NCBI GenBank assembly: GCA_009760855.2
Contig: WPIO01000019.1
Span: forward strand, 5,870,501-5,934,500
Direction: 5' to 3'
DNA from: Cristatella mucedo
Lineage: Eukaryota; Bryozoa; Phylactolaemata; Cristatellidae
DNA length: 64,000 nt
Positions 31,090 through 64,000 of this stretch are shown one piece after another (within the stretch, counting starts at the first letter, position 1; the number at the start of each line of letters is the position of its first letter). A program made the translations under genes and the position numbers. The notes beneath the pieces were generated by a model. That model was not told where the DNA came from. It saw only the letters and a list, made by a program, of their open reading frames with translations, and ran no database searches.

Positions 31090-33135
31090 TTGAAATTCTG
31101 GCCATTGGTGATGCATACCTATTTAATCATAAATGATTATGTGTACACATAGTTGAACTTTGCATATTTGCTTCTGTTATCTGTACCGAAATACATAACG
31201 TATGTAAGCTTATACAATATCTTCTTACAGTATTCTTGTAGCACCAAATCAAGTTTATCAATGGCCTCGATAATGCTTTTGTCATGCGCAAGTGTGCTTA
31301 CACTGGCTACTGTCATTGGTAAGTAAGTGGTCGCATATGCTCTAAGCAATACGTATGTGGCTTGCATTCAACTTCTACTTTTTAAGCTGTATAATGCGTT
31401 TGAATAGCAAAATAAAAACTCAAAATAGCACTCGCCAATCGGTCGATGTCTTACCAGTGAATGAATGATGAAAAGATGACGTGACTGATGCAAGAGTCAC
31501 ATGATGCTGCATTTATTAATCTACCGTACATCTGGAGTTATTTATATTTAAATGATTATTAGCATCAGAATTAGCATCTTTTTTGGACTTTAATATGTTT
31601 GATCGAGATCACAGCTGCTGCTTTTGACAGTATTTTTCTTTACAGCCCGGTGCTTATTCGGGTATTGTTGTTGCTTCCCAGGCTCAAATTCCTTGTAAAA
31701 AGGCCCCCATTGTAACTTATTTATGACTCGCATAATTCTGCATTAAGTGTATCAGCACTAGATGATTAAGCCAGCGTTTTTCGTTAGACTTCTGAGCAAC
31801 GTCAAAAGAAAGAAACAATGACGATACTAGCTCGAAGCTCGAGCAGCACCAGACACAAATTATGCATAGAGTAAGACTGAAAATTGCTCGGCATCTCCTT
31901 TTCCTCGAACGCTGACAATGATCGACTGAGTTAAAAATTGTAACATGCTGGCTGTTAAAAAGTACAATTTTCAGAAAGCGTAAGTCTCATCTGGTGCTTT
32001 TTCCACATTTACCTGACCTGCTGCTTCTTACTAATCTTGCCATTGTCTGGCAATGCCGATTATTGCTATTGCCGACATTCATGCTTGGATGGCAGCAACA
32101 ATTTTCAAATTGAATGAGGATTAAACTAGCTTGATAGTTATGGGCAGCCAGTTCCGGATTAATAAATGGGCAAAGTGAGCACTGGCTTATTGAGCCTCAA
32201 GCCTTTTAGGGACCGTGGCAACGGATCAAAGGAATGTTGATTTTACCTTGAAAGAGTATTGCAATCAATTTTTCTTAATTTTTTTCTAAAAGACAGAAAA
32301 AGCATATCAATCTATAAAAACAAAAATTGTACGAAGACTCTTTAGAGAAAGTACTGATTACAGTACATTAACCGTAGACATCAGACCCATATAACAGCTT
32401 GTGTCTTATAAGCTAATCTTCTGTCAGCTGTTAGTTTATAAAAAAAATTGTGGGCAAACTATAACGAGAAAGTATAATAGTTATGGCCATCTCCATATAG
32501 CGACTGACATCCACAGTACTTACTTCAGTATTACCCCAGCAAAGTGCACTCTGAGAAACCTCCAAAACACAAGCTTTCCATGAGTTAGTGTGTCGCAAGA
32601 TCCAGTTATGACAGAATTATTATTTATATGTCTCATTATCACGAACGCTACTGGTGGATGAACCTTTAGGTGTTACAACTTCTGAAAACATTCTTATAGA
32701 TCTTCATTGACACATGAGCAATTTAACTTACTTTCCATTAAGGCCACTGAAAAACGACAATCTTGCAAAAAGTAGACTTCCTAGAGAGCCTGAAAGATTT
32801 CACCCCAAAAATTAAAGAAAGTGAATATTTAAAGTGCGACTGATTTATTAAAACGAAAAAATATTTTCATAGAATAAAATTAATGGTTTTTTTTTATAAA
32901 AAATTATTGTTTTAAAACTGGTGGCTGATAAAATAAGAAACATATTAGGATTATGAGATAATTTGCAATACCTTTTCCCGAAAAGGATACTTACGGCCTC
33001 CATAGGGTTTAATTTGGTACTGTGAGCAATTTGATATCACTAAGAAAATGGAAAGCCTAACTCTCGAAAAACAGGCTCTGGATCTTTTGTGGGTCCTGGG
33101 TAGAATTTGTATGTCCTGTTATACAAATGAGCTGT
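31090..33135. other. Intergenic stretch without recognised gene
   Basis: AT-rich, no coding motif or repeat recognised. A 5' exon of the hydrolase gene could lie here but none can be supported. Confidence 0.45.
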
Positions 33136-33139
33136 CACT

Positions 33140-33760
33140 AGGTGACCACATCAAATCCACAGCCACTTTTATAATCTTTTAGCTATGTAACGTTTCAAAA
33201 ACTCTGGCTAGCCTGCACCAGGATACAATAGCAATGTCGCTTTCTGCATTTTGGTGGCCATCTAGATTTATACGATTCAACACTTATAGGTCTTTCAGCT
33301 TGTGTAATAAGATGCTTACAGTGTTGCAAAACTCTGCAGCCGGGCTTGTCTGTCGAAAACGTTGCAACTGCCTCATTACACCACTTCTCATCGACCTGCA
33401 CTGGTTCCCCAGCAAGCAGCATATCAACTTCAAGGTGCAGTCACTAACTTATAGGTCCCTTCTTTCTCTTGCTCAACCGACCTATCTGAACTTACCTGAA
33501 TCTTATCTTCAGCTCAACTTACCTATCTGAAATAGTTACTTCTCAGGCTGCCCGTCATAGCACGGCTCCTTTAACTCTGTGTAGCATTTGCGCAATCCGC
33601 ATGAATTGTCCTCTCCATACTTATGCATGCTGACGCCGAGCATGTTATTGCTAATCAATTCACATGCTTCCTTTCCAGAATACGGAAGTGCATATAAAGA
33701 GATGGTTCTCTTAGGGCGTTTTAAACAGTTTTTATTGCTATTTTAATTATTATTATTGTT
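33140..33760 (+). mobile_element. LINE family A copy, diverged
   Basis: GGTGACCACATCAAATCCAC at the 5' side, then CTGCAGCCGGGCTTGTCTGT and CATATCAACTTCAAGGTGCA, ending in ATTATTATTATTG. Lies just upstream of the hydrolase gene. Confidence 0.8.
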
Positions 33761-34027
33761 CAGTAAAACTGCAAGCGCTTCGACGAGCCCTCTTATGGGA
33801 CTAAGCCTAAAGCTTTTGTAGTAAATGCTAGCTGGTTAGCTGAGTACCTGTAGTCATCCCTTAGTCTATTGTGGCTGGGGCAGCTTAGCATGGCTGTCTC
33901 AGCTGTATTTGCCTTTTTGATAAATAGACTATGTCTTTTAACCCTGCGATGTATCAATACTGACTTTTTGTTTTCTGATTTCGTATTTGCCTTAATGGAG
34001 CTGTTATGCCCACCCATTGGATTAACT

Positions 34028-55726
<21,699 letters not shown>

Positions 55727-55799
55727 GTAAGTGCACGAATGATAGCTTATCTTTATCTGGTTTATTGCACGAAATTTGCCACGTGTGATTTGCTCTTCC

Positions 55800-55802
<3 letters not shown>

Positions 55803-55835
<33 letters not shown>

Positions 55836-55846
55836 CTCTCTCTTTC

Positions 55847-55907
<61 letters not shown>

Positions 55908-55926
55908 ACCTACTTGTCTCTCTCTC
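55803..55926. repeat. (CT)n microsatellite cluster
   Basis: Several CT runs starting about 75 nt after hydrolase exon 10; source of spurious Ser-Leu frames. Confidence 0.96.
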
Positions 55927-56499
55927 TTCCTTTCTCTCGTGTTTTCTCTGCCTCCTTTCTACTCAGGGTGCCCCAACATGGGATCAGTCCTGTTTCAAAC
56001 CTTGGAAGTTTTCTGTTCTCTACAATCGATGCACCATGTTCAACATTCTCCTTCTAGCTATCAGTGCGAAGGAGATACAGATGGGCTCGATGTTACTGAG
56101 TGCACACAAAACAATGCACCCTGAGGGGCTTGTATATTTGGTCGTTACCTGCGATGGCCAACTATCGCTGCCTTCATCTCTTTGGAACACTTGCATTGTT
56201 TGCCACAAAAAAATTCTGCTGTGTTGCTTTTCAAGCACTTCTCGATGCACCAATATAGGATACCTTCCTTTCTTGTCTCTCTCTGTCTTAGTGTCTTTGC
56301 GATATGGCTATTGTGAAAGACTTGAAAGAATGAAAGCAAGCACGTGCCTTTGCCACGAATGCCTTTGTGCTAACTTGCTCGTTCGAGTGAGCGGCGCACA
56401 CCATAAGCATAAGATTGGAGAGAAACATCTAGTCCAGATAGAAAGGTACTTATTTTCAATCGCAGTGGGTAATCAGTCTTGACCAAATTAGCCCAAATT

Positions 56500-56602
56500 T
56501 CTTATTTATCACGGGCATACTTTCATTACAGCATATGTAAAGTGCCTAGAAAGAGATTAAGTTCTCTGAGGGTGCTGTACAATTGGATTATTATTATTAC
56601 GC
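56500..56602 (+). mobile_element. LINE family A 3'-end fragment
   Basis: CAGCATATGTAAAGTGCCTA, AGAGATTAAGTTCTCTGAGG and ATTATTATTATTACG. Confidence 0.86.
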
Positions 56603-56659
56603 CTCTTTTGACCTTATGTGGTTAAAGGCAAGCTGATGATCCAGCCATTGTTGTATTTT

Positions 56660-57480
56660 AAGTGAGTTTTAGTTTAGTTTTAGAAACATGTCTACACAGA
56701 CATGTATTAACATTTGCATCAATACTTTCTCATGTTGACGATAAAACCAACTTACTAGTTATTAGCAAACCTTGGCTTATTCAGAAATTTAGAAATCTAA
56801 CCCTCAAAATGGGCTTGGCCAGCATGTTGCCTGTAGCATATGCAGGCAATCCAGGTGTCATATTCCAAAGCGACCTTTTACAAGGTGACCACGTCAGCTC
56901 CAAAGTCAAGTCTGCCTATTTTCAGCTACGTGCCATTGCAAAAATGCAGGCATGCTGATACAAGGATTCTGCAGCCAAGCAGGTCTCTCCATTTGTGTCA
57001 TCCCATCTTGACTTCTGAAACTCTCTACTCGTAGAGAGCCTCCGGCCTTTGCAATAGGACACTTACAGTTTGCGTGCAACTTTGCAGCTGGGCTTGTCTG
57101 TCGTGAGCATTGCAATTGCTGCATGCATTACACTTCTTACCGCCTTGCACCGGCTCCCAATTATGGGGAGGGGCATCTAATTCAAGTTTTGTCTTGTCAC
57201 ATTTTTCCAAAGCTTGGTACTCACTTCCGACTGAGTTTGCGACATCCCCTAGTTTGACGACATTCAAAATAAAACTAAAAACGCACCTCTTCTCTACAGC
57301 GTTTGCTGCTTCCGTGTAAATTGTTCCTTGTGTGTTTATGCGTGCTGACACTGTGCAATTTATCCCTTACCAATTGACAAGCTTCCTTTCCTGCATATCT
57401 TAAAGCTGTTACAAAGGGATTTATTTCTCTTAGGGCTCTATGCAAATTTATTATTATTATTATTATTATTATTGTTATCA
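56660..57480 (+). mobile_element. LINE family A copy, diverged
   Basis: Starts in the DDKTNLLVISKP region and runs through AGCTGGGCTTGTCTGTCGTG. The 3' UTR follows, and the copy ends with seven or more ATT units. Confidence 0.84.
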
Positions 57481-58065
57481 TTAATCAGATGAATTATTGT
57501 GTATTGATGGTACAGCGAGCTAAGCAATAGCTTGCTGAACTAGAGATGAAATATGAGCAGCAATTAAAAACTAGAAACTAAATACTTAGGATAGCTACGG
57601 ATGAGCCTTGATGAACAGCAGTTAGCACCTGGAAACTTGCTTTGGTGGCCGAGAAGCATAGCTTAAGTCATTCGAGTGCAAAGGGAAACCGGGTTGATTT
57701 TGACAGCTATTTGGCTTCGCTCAATTTTTATGCGGAAGCTATTTGCAAGACATAATTACTGCAGAGTTCAAATCAGTAGTTAGATACATGCCGTAGTAGC
57801 TAGGGAAAGAAGGAAGTAGCTACGGAAAGAAGTGGCTCCGAGAGCTATCAGCAGGCAGAGAATCCGATTTCTTTCAGTAGGATTGTTATAATACTTAGGA
57901 ATGGTATATTATTTCTTGACATGAGTGCTACGTCAAGCTTTTTAGGTCTAGATAATTAAAACTTAGCGAACCATCTGTTACAGTCAGCAAACTGTTCCGT
58001 TTTGGAGCCAAGCAGCTACTACATGCTATGCTGCTTGATTGTTTGTGAAATTGTTTGCGTCGTTG

Positions 58066-60042
58066 CTGTATCTCCGTCTGTAACTCCACAAAGCCACAAA
58101 GACTATGTGGGTGTTACGCAGATTTTTGTATAAAGCACTCGCAGCCTAAGCGGCTTTCGGTAGCCAACAGACTGTCTCACACAACAAAGCAAAACTGAGA
58201 AGCGTATCCAAATCAGGAAAGCAGTTGAGTAGTGAGTAGCATGGAAGTAGCAGTTTACGACGGCTGGAAAGGATGTCCCATAGTCGACAGCAGGAGAGTA
58301 GTTGTCGTTGTATAAGAATTGTGGAGGTGAGTTCCACAGTCTAGGGCCTGCAGAGCAAAAGCTTCTGTCGCTAACGGTCTTTAAGCAGGGGCATCGGACA
58401 GCTAATTTATTGTCCATACAGGACCTGAGACCAAGATGGAGACTGAAATGGTGCAGCAATTCAACTCTGGGAAAAGTGGTTAAGGCCCATGGAGTAGGAT
58501 ATCACTTTTATGCTGCCGATACTAAGCTGTATTTGTCATTCAAACCGTCGGAATCTGCTGCAGCAACTGAGAAACTGAATGCTTGCCTTGCCCACATTCG
58601 ATTCTGGATGATGGAAAACTTCTGGAAACTAAATGACGATAAAACCGAACTGCTGCTCATAGGACATCCTAAGCGTATGGCTGGATTTAAAGGCTTTGCT
58701 CTTCTAATAGGTGATGCTGTTGTGCAACCATCACCACATGCTCGAAATTTAGGTGTCGCGTTTTCAACAGCTGCTTAAATTTTAAAAGCTTCATTCAGAA
58801 GACTGCTTCTACAGCTAGCCATCACGTCCGATCCCTATCCAAGACTAGGAGCTGTCTTCCACAGTGGCTTACAAAAAATTTAACTAGCTCCTTAGTTCTG
58901 TCTCGGCTTGATTATTGTAATTCCTTTTTGGCTGGGCTACCAAAGAATGCAACTAGGCCAGTGCAGCTGACTATGAATATGGCTGCAAGGCTAGCCTTCA
59001 AGTCCCAGAGGTTTGAGCACGTGTCTCCTTTGCTATAAAAGTTAGGATGGAGGCCGGTTGAGCAATGGATACAGGACAAAGTTCTTAGGCTGACCCAGAA
59101 GGTCCGCCACGGCTTGGCTCCTTCGTACCTAGCTGAACTCCTGCACCAGTTTCAGCCTGTTCTCGCCCTCAGGTCCTGTGTGGACGACAAATTAGCTATA
59201 CCATTCTTCTGCTTAAAGACCGTTAGCGACAGAAGCTTTAGCTCTGCAGGTCCTAGACTGTGGAACTCGCTTCAACAATTCTTAAGCAACGACAACTACT
59301 CTTCTGCTACCGACTATGGCTCATCCTTTTCAGCAGTCCTGAGCTACTACTTTCATGCTACTCACTACCTCAACTGCTCTCCTGACTATGCAATGCTTCC
59401 CACTTTCTCCTTGTTGCGTGAGACGAAGTCTGTTGGCTACCGAATGCTTACCGAAAGCCGCTTAGGCTGTGAATGCTGTATACAAAACTGTCCTGCGTAA
59501 CACCCACATAATCGTTATGACTTTGTGGTGTTACAGACGGAGATACATGCATACATAGGTATGAAGGAGCCAAGCTGTGGTTTTGTCGGTCACCATAAGA
59601 ACTTTGCTCTGTATCCGTTGATCAACCAGCAGCCATCCAAGCTCTTTCAGCAAAGAAGACACATGGTCAAACCCCTTTGATTTGTAAACTAGCCTCGCAG
59701 CAATATTCATCACCACATGCAGTGGCTCTAGTGGCTTTTTTCGGTAGCCCAGCTAAAAGGGAATTACAGTAATTTAACCGAGACAGAACTATGGAGCTAG
59801 TTCGATTTTTGGTAAGCCACCACGGAAGACAGTTCCTAATCTTGGATAGGGATCTCGCATGATGGCTAGCTGCAAAAGCAGTCTTCTTAATAAAGCTTTC
59901 AAGATTTAGGCAGGTATCGAAAACAACACCTTAATTCCGAGCACATGGCGATGGTCGCACAGCATCAACACTTGTTGGAAGAGCAAAGCCTTCTAGTCCA
60001 GCCACACGCCTGGGATGTCCTATGAGCAGCAGTTCTGTTTTA
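58066..60042 (-). mobile_element. LINE family B copy split by a second LINE-B
   Basis: Minus-strand pieces 58066-58470 (3' end onward) and 59546-60042 (more upstream part) are consecutive parts of one element. They are separated by a plus-strand LINE-B at 58472-59545. Confidence 0.8.
58472..59545 (+). mobile_element. LINE family B copy with decayed reverse-transcriptase site
   Basis: Encodes GVGYHFYAADTKLYLSF (YAAD in place of YADD), LNDDKTELLLIGHPKRMAGF and, after a break, an open 128-codon C-terminus (59114-59500). Ends GTTACAGACGGAGATACA. Confidence 0.87.
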
Positions 60043-60407
60043 TAGTTAGTATGTATCATTGTCGTCAGTATCGTCAATTACCGAATGGGTGCTGGCAACA
60101 TCGTATTAAAGTGTCTGAATTTGCATCAAATCCCCTGGGCCTACCTGGCATGACTACGACTAAATGCCTGTCTTGTGTGAAAGAGGCTCGAATCACTCGA
60201 AATTCGATATCGATGCATTGTTAGTGTCATTCCAGCTAAATAAAAGGATAAAGCACCGGTTCATGGTGGCATCGCCTTGGTGAATGAAGGCAGCATTATA
60301 ATCGCTGGTACAAATTGTTCAAACAGATGTCTGAATGCCAGAAATTAGTTCCATGTTCCTTTATTCTCTTGCTCCTGAATACCTATCATAACTACTTCCA
60401 AATCGGG

Positions 60408-60520
60408 TTAGATATACAATTCATTTGTACAGCTCCAAAAGAGAACGCAATCTCTATCCAGGTGCTTCACATGCTCTGAAGTGCTCGAGCCCACGACCTC
60501 GGTCATCAAAGATGTCGTAG
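60408..60520 (-). mobile_element. SINE-2 copy, partial
   Basis: TTTGTACAGCTCCAAAAGAG, GCAATCTCTATCCAGGTGCT, GTGCTCGAGCCCACGACCTC; head incomplete. Confidence 0.65.
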
Positions 60521-60599
60521 CCAACTCTTCTGACTTACGTTGTTTAGCTTGCCCTCAAACCAACCTCAAACCTTTGGATACTGTGCCTTTAGTTCCTAT

Positions 60600-61460
60600 G
60601 CTCAAATTAAATGGTGATAAAATGATAAAACTAGCTTACTAGTTATGAGTGAACCTAGTATTAAAGAAATGTTGATAAGGTTAGCGCTCAGAATGGGCCC
60701 TGCAAGCATCTTCCGTGTAACTGGCACTAAACCTATGTGCCTTATTTCAAAGTGACCTTTATCTAGACAATCACATAAGCTCCACAGTCAAGTCTGCTTA
60801 CATTGCAAAATTCGTGCCTGCTTAGACAGGGATACCACATGCAAGTTGGTCCTTGCATTTATCCTGCCTCGACTTCTACAAATCACTGCTTTCTGTTCTA
60901 CCGGCCTATGCAATTAGGCGCCTACAGTTGGTACAAAACTCTGCAGCTAGACTTGTCTGTCCTGAAGGTTGCAATTTCCACTTTAGACCGCTTCTCATAG
61001 AGCTGCACTGGCTCCCAATCGAGCAGCGCATCAACTTCAAGGTTTTGTCACTTGCTGTTAGGTTCCTTTATTTTCTGAGTCCAGCCTACCTATCAGAACT
61101 ACTTCCCAACCAGGCTCGGGATCATGCCACCTGCTCTTCTGACTCAAATCGCTTAGCTGCGCCTCTAACCAACATCGAATGAAAAAAGACTGTGCCTTTA
61201 GTTTGTATGCTACCAAATCCTGGAACTCACTCTCAACTGACGTCACGGCATTCCCTGACTTGACAATATTCAAACAATAGCTAACCACACACATATTCCT
61301 TATAGCATGAATTCTTTTAGATTGTCCTTATTGTGGTTATGCATGCTGATGCTGTGCATTCTATCACAAACCAAATTGACATGCTTTCTTTGCAGCATAT
61401 GTAGAGTGCCTAGAAAGAGATGTAGCACTCTGAGGTCGCTTTACAAATTAGTTGCTATTG
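60600..61460 (+). mobile_element. LINE family A copy
   Basis: From a DDKTSLL-like segment through [20 protein letters not shown] and LHWLPIEQRINFKVLSLAVR to the 3' UTR ending GGTCGCTTTACAAATTAG. The ATT tail is lost. Confidence 0.84.
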
Positions 61461-61936
61461 TTTAAATATAATGAGTATTCCATGACTTAGACCAGCATTT
61501 ACTAATCTGTTAGAGTGCACCTACAATTTGATTGATGCTTCAATGATGGATCACTTTGTCCGGCTAAAGTGCGATTATTTGCCGTTTTCAGCCGTTTTCG
61601 TTTTTTTGCCGATTACTCTCTAGTCTTCTCTCTCATTTGTTGCCGTAAATCTCGTGTGGAGACGGTCAGACGGAAGTTTTTCCTTCCATTTTTAGGACAC
61701 TTCCCAGCGTTTCAGCTGCCATCAGTTTACTGCACCGATGTGCTGCATTTCATAAGGACGGTTCGACAGATGCCGCCTGTAAGGCAATAAAGTCGCAAGC
61801 ATTTTGCATTATGCTCATTTTTTCAAACGTTTTTTCGGAAACACTTTCGCGTTGGGCTTTATTGTGGTGAAATGAACTCATGGCGGCTGCTCGTTGAGCA
61901 TAAGCATTGAGCTGTTGCTATTAGGATAGTTGCATT

Positions 61937-62140
61937 TGTTTGCTCACTGGTTCTCAACCTTCCTAATGCCGTGACCCTTTAATACAGTTCCTCACGTTGT
62001 GACGACCCCCAATTATAAAATTATTTTGTGCAAAATGTGGAAGTGCGTGTTTTCCGATTATCTTAGGCGACCCCCGTGAAAGAAATTGTTCGACCGCAAA
62101 AGGGGTCGAGACCCACAGGTTGAGAACCGCTCGTTTTGCT
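61937..62140 (-). mobile_element. SPIN-like non-autonomous hAT transposon, copy 2
   Basis: A 188-bp element (61945-62132) in reverse orientation to copy 1, with ends CACTGGTTCTCAACC and GGTTGAGAACCGCTC. It contains CCTTTAATACAGTTCCTCAC and GACCCACAGGTTGAGAACCG. Flanking 8-mers TGTTTGCT and GTTTTGCT agree at six of eight positions. Same internal deletion size as copy 1. Confidence 0.9.
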
Positions 62141-62489
62141 ATACCTCGCCAGTATTGATTTTTCACTTGAGCAGAAACATGCACTCATGTCCGCTGTTAC
62201 TCAGTCATCGTCAACAATATAAACGACTGGGTCATGGGTCATGGGGCTTTCGTGAATTCTCCTTGGGGCTTCCAAGCCCAAAAGCTGCACACATTGTGTA
62301 ACAATATTTATCAAGTTCTCAGAAGTGCACTCGTAGTAAAAAAAAAGTCTTCGTTATATAGTCGAAGCTGCTGCGGCTGTAAATTAGTTCTGTTAATAAA
62401 AGGGTTTCCCACGATGCCAGGCATTCTAAAGTTACGGCAAGCAGGTAAAAATATTTAATATTAACAGCCCAGAAGCAAACCTATGCTCT

Positions 62490-62840
62490 GCTGGTATGTA
62501 TGCGTTCAGTGGGAAGTCATCCCACCACGATTCTTTGTGACTTCCCTTGTCTGGTCAGGCATAGAGGCCACAAGATTGTGCTGTCGCTCCTGCTGCAGCA
62601 GCGCATTCCACTGAGCCCCAGAGCCCGCGTTCTACTGAAAAGGTCGGCTAGTGATGCAGGCCGAATGCCTGCCCGAGCCGCGCTGCAGATATTGCTTCCC
62701 AGTCATTCTATGGAGTTGAATTCAGGCGGCTGGCTGGGCCACTGCATCAGCAGCTTACAAGAAATCGTCAAAAAGTACTTCACAGGACTGGCAGTGTGCT
62801 TAGGGTCGTTATCTTTTGCTGCTAAATGTAGCCACTCCAA
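62490..62840 (-). pseudogene. Decayed Tc1-like transposase C-terminus
   Basis: On the minus strand: KDNDPKHTASPVK (second catalytic Asp region), QWPSQPPEFNSIE (Glu of the DDE triad). After a frameshift comes a region ending NLVASMPDQTREVTKNRGG. Stop codons and frame changes show it is dead. The N-terminal DNA-binding half was not recognised. Confidence 0.75.
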
Positions 62841-62879
62841 GCAGAGTATTCTACCATTAAAATCCAACTTGCTTGACTA

Positions 62880-63775
62880 ACTTAAATAAATTGACAAAGA
62901 AATCTTTTTTTTTGACGAATCTGGTGCGGTGCTGACGCAGCGGCTCACCTAGACGTCTGATCAGAATCCATGGAGAGTTTATGGGGTCGGTGTCGAAAAG
63001 CGGCTGAGGCGGGTGTTTGGCCTAGGTTCATTGCACAAAGATCAAAATCCGCTGGCGTACTGCCGGCCATGTCTACGAAACCCTCACTAGTTCAGGTAGC
63101 GGGCACAACTCGTGCAATGCGTACAGACCTGACGCTCGAAGCACGCCAAATCAGTAAGGAGCGAGCGCTCAAAATTTCACAACCTGAAATATCGACATAT
63201 AAATAGCCTCCTATTAAATTAAAAGTGGTCCTCGGCCGCGATAAGAAAGGAAACTTGCTAGTATTGCACCTACTGAATCTAGGACGCAGAGCTATTCTGC
63301 TATTATTGTAAGCAGAGTATTCCTATATCCGATATTCTTATACACGGAGTCGACTGTACCTCAGAACTGAATGCAGATTAGTGCACACAACACAAGGAGG
63401 AGCCGCCTTCCATGCATCGATGCACAAGCGATTTCGGATGTAACTGATCATGTTAATCTCCGGAGTCGTCCGGCCAATTCTTTCCGGCCTGCCTTACATC
63501 AGTTAGACAGTTGGGTTTTCTGGACAACATGTAGCAGACCTCTTAGCTGAGCGTATGCCTACACACTGGCAGACTTTTGAAAGCAGTGGGTAACTAAATT
63601 ACTGCGAATCGAAGTACTAAGTCAAATTAATTTCGTTTTTTCATGACACGCTGATTCTGCAACCTTAGCATGGTCGTAACCGTACGAAGCTGGTCCACAT
63701 AAAAAGGGACGAAAATTATGGCATCACATTCACCAAGTTGAGTGCTGAAATCTCAATGACACAACCGCAGATGAC
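62880..63775. other. Stretch without recognised gene
   Basis: A plus-strand open frame at 62970-63206 has no recognised domain and may be part of the old transposon next to it. Nothing else is supported. Confidence 0.4.
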
Positions 63776-63776
63776 G

Positions 63777-63777
<1 letters not shown>

Positions 63778-63815
<38 letters not shown>
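63778..63815. repeat. (AT)n microsatellite
   Basis: About 19 AT units followed by ACATACACACAC. Confidence 0.95.
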
Positions 63816-63819
<4 letters not shown>

Positions 63820-63880
63820 CACACACCCCGAGGGGGGCAAAAAGAAGGAACTTCTCACGTCAGTCGGCAAAAATGCGCCA

Positions 63881-64000
63881 ATAATAATAATAATGTACTT
63901 GATAAAGCGCCCCCAGAGAGCTCAATCTCTTTCTGGGCGCTTTACATTTGCTGCAAAGGGAAATGCAATTAAATGGTAAGTAAAATCATGCTTGAAAAAC
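63881..64000 (-). mobile_element. LINE family A 3' end running off the window
   Basis: (AAT)n then ACTTGATAAAGCGCCCCCAG, TTTGCTGCAAAGGG and the next part of the 3' UTR, cut by the window end. Confidence 0.88.

Noticed and set aside
61540-61640. GATCACTTTGTCCGG considered as the missing GGHF exon of the hydrolase
   Set aside because: The frame gives DHFVRLKC with no EEP motif and no acceptor directly before it.
63881-64000. Regularly spaced short repeats considered as an array
   Set aside because: The short ATT/TAA runs here and elsewhere are LINE tails; there is no repeat-spacer structure of a CRISPR array anywhere in the window.

Overview
The window is nuclear DNA from an animal, very probably an invertebrate. 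It holds three spliced metazoan genes with GT-AG introns and a heavy load of non-LTR retrotransposons, tRNA-derived SINEs, small DNA transposons and microsatellites. There are no bacterial operons, ribosome-binding sites, CRISPR arrays or phage genes. The phylum cannot be settled from sequence alone. SPIN-type hAT copies, L2/CR1-like LINEs and tRNA-headed SINEs would fit a lophotrochozoan or another non-vertebrate animal.

Layout. (1) 453-9382, minus strand: a complete four-exon gene for an Out-at-first (OAF) secreted protein of about 260 residues. (2) 9383-9687: a 305-bp divergent intergenic region. (3) 9688-19666, plus strand: a complete six-exon gene for U1 snRNP protein C (SNRPC/U1C, 141 residues). 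A poly(A) signal lies at 19830. (4) About 19.8-34.0 kb: gene-poor, repeat-rich DNA with nested LINEs, SINEs and an inverted-repeat-bounded insertion. (5) About 34.0-55.7 kb, plus strand: ten exons of a microsomal-type epoxide hydrolase (EPHX1/juvenile-hormone-epoxide-hydrolase family). The last exon, which should carry the catalytic histidine, was not found and probably lies beyond the window. (6) 55.7-64.0 kb: more nested LINEs, a second SPIN copy and a decayed Tc1-like transposase, presumably inside the last intron of the hydrolase gene.

All three gene models rest on matching splice phases and on family motifs. OAF shows the C-terminal cysteine pattern with GWYPC and YRCGIR. U1C has C6, C9, H24 and H30 of its zinc finger, plus a Pro/Met/Gly tail. 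The hydrolase has HGWPGSF, PSIPGYGFS, GGDWG, a Tyr in GYF and in RFYKEY, and FPGE.

Mobile elements. LINE family A is L2/CR1-like, has an (ATT)n 3' tail, and has about 18 mostly 5'-truncated copies. LINE family B is related but lacks the ATT tail. SINE-2 has a tRNA-like head and a 3' tail closely resembling the end of LINE-A, the signature of a LINE/SINE mobilisation pair. SINE-1 has a different tail. Two ~187-bp SPIN-like elements match the non-autonomous hAT family known for horizontal transfer among animals.

I found no evidence of a wholly new biological system. The most interesting points are the SPIN copies, the LINE/SINE tail sharing, a 57-bp perfect hairpin, a composite inverted-repeat insertion splitting a LINE, and the compact head-to-head OAF/U1C arrangement.
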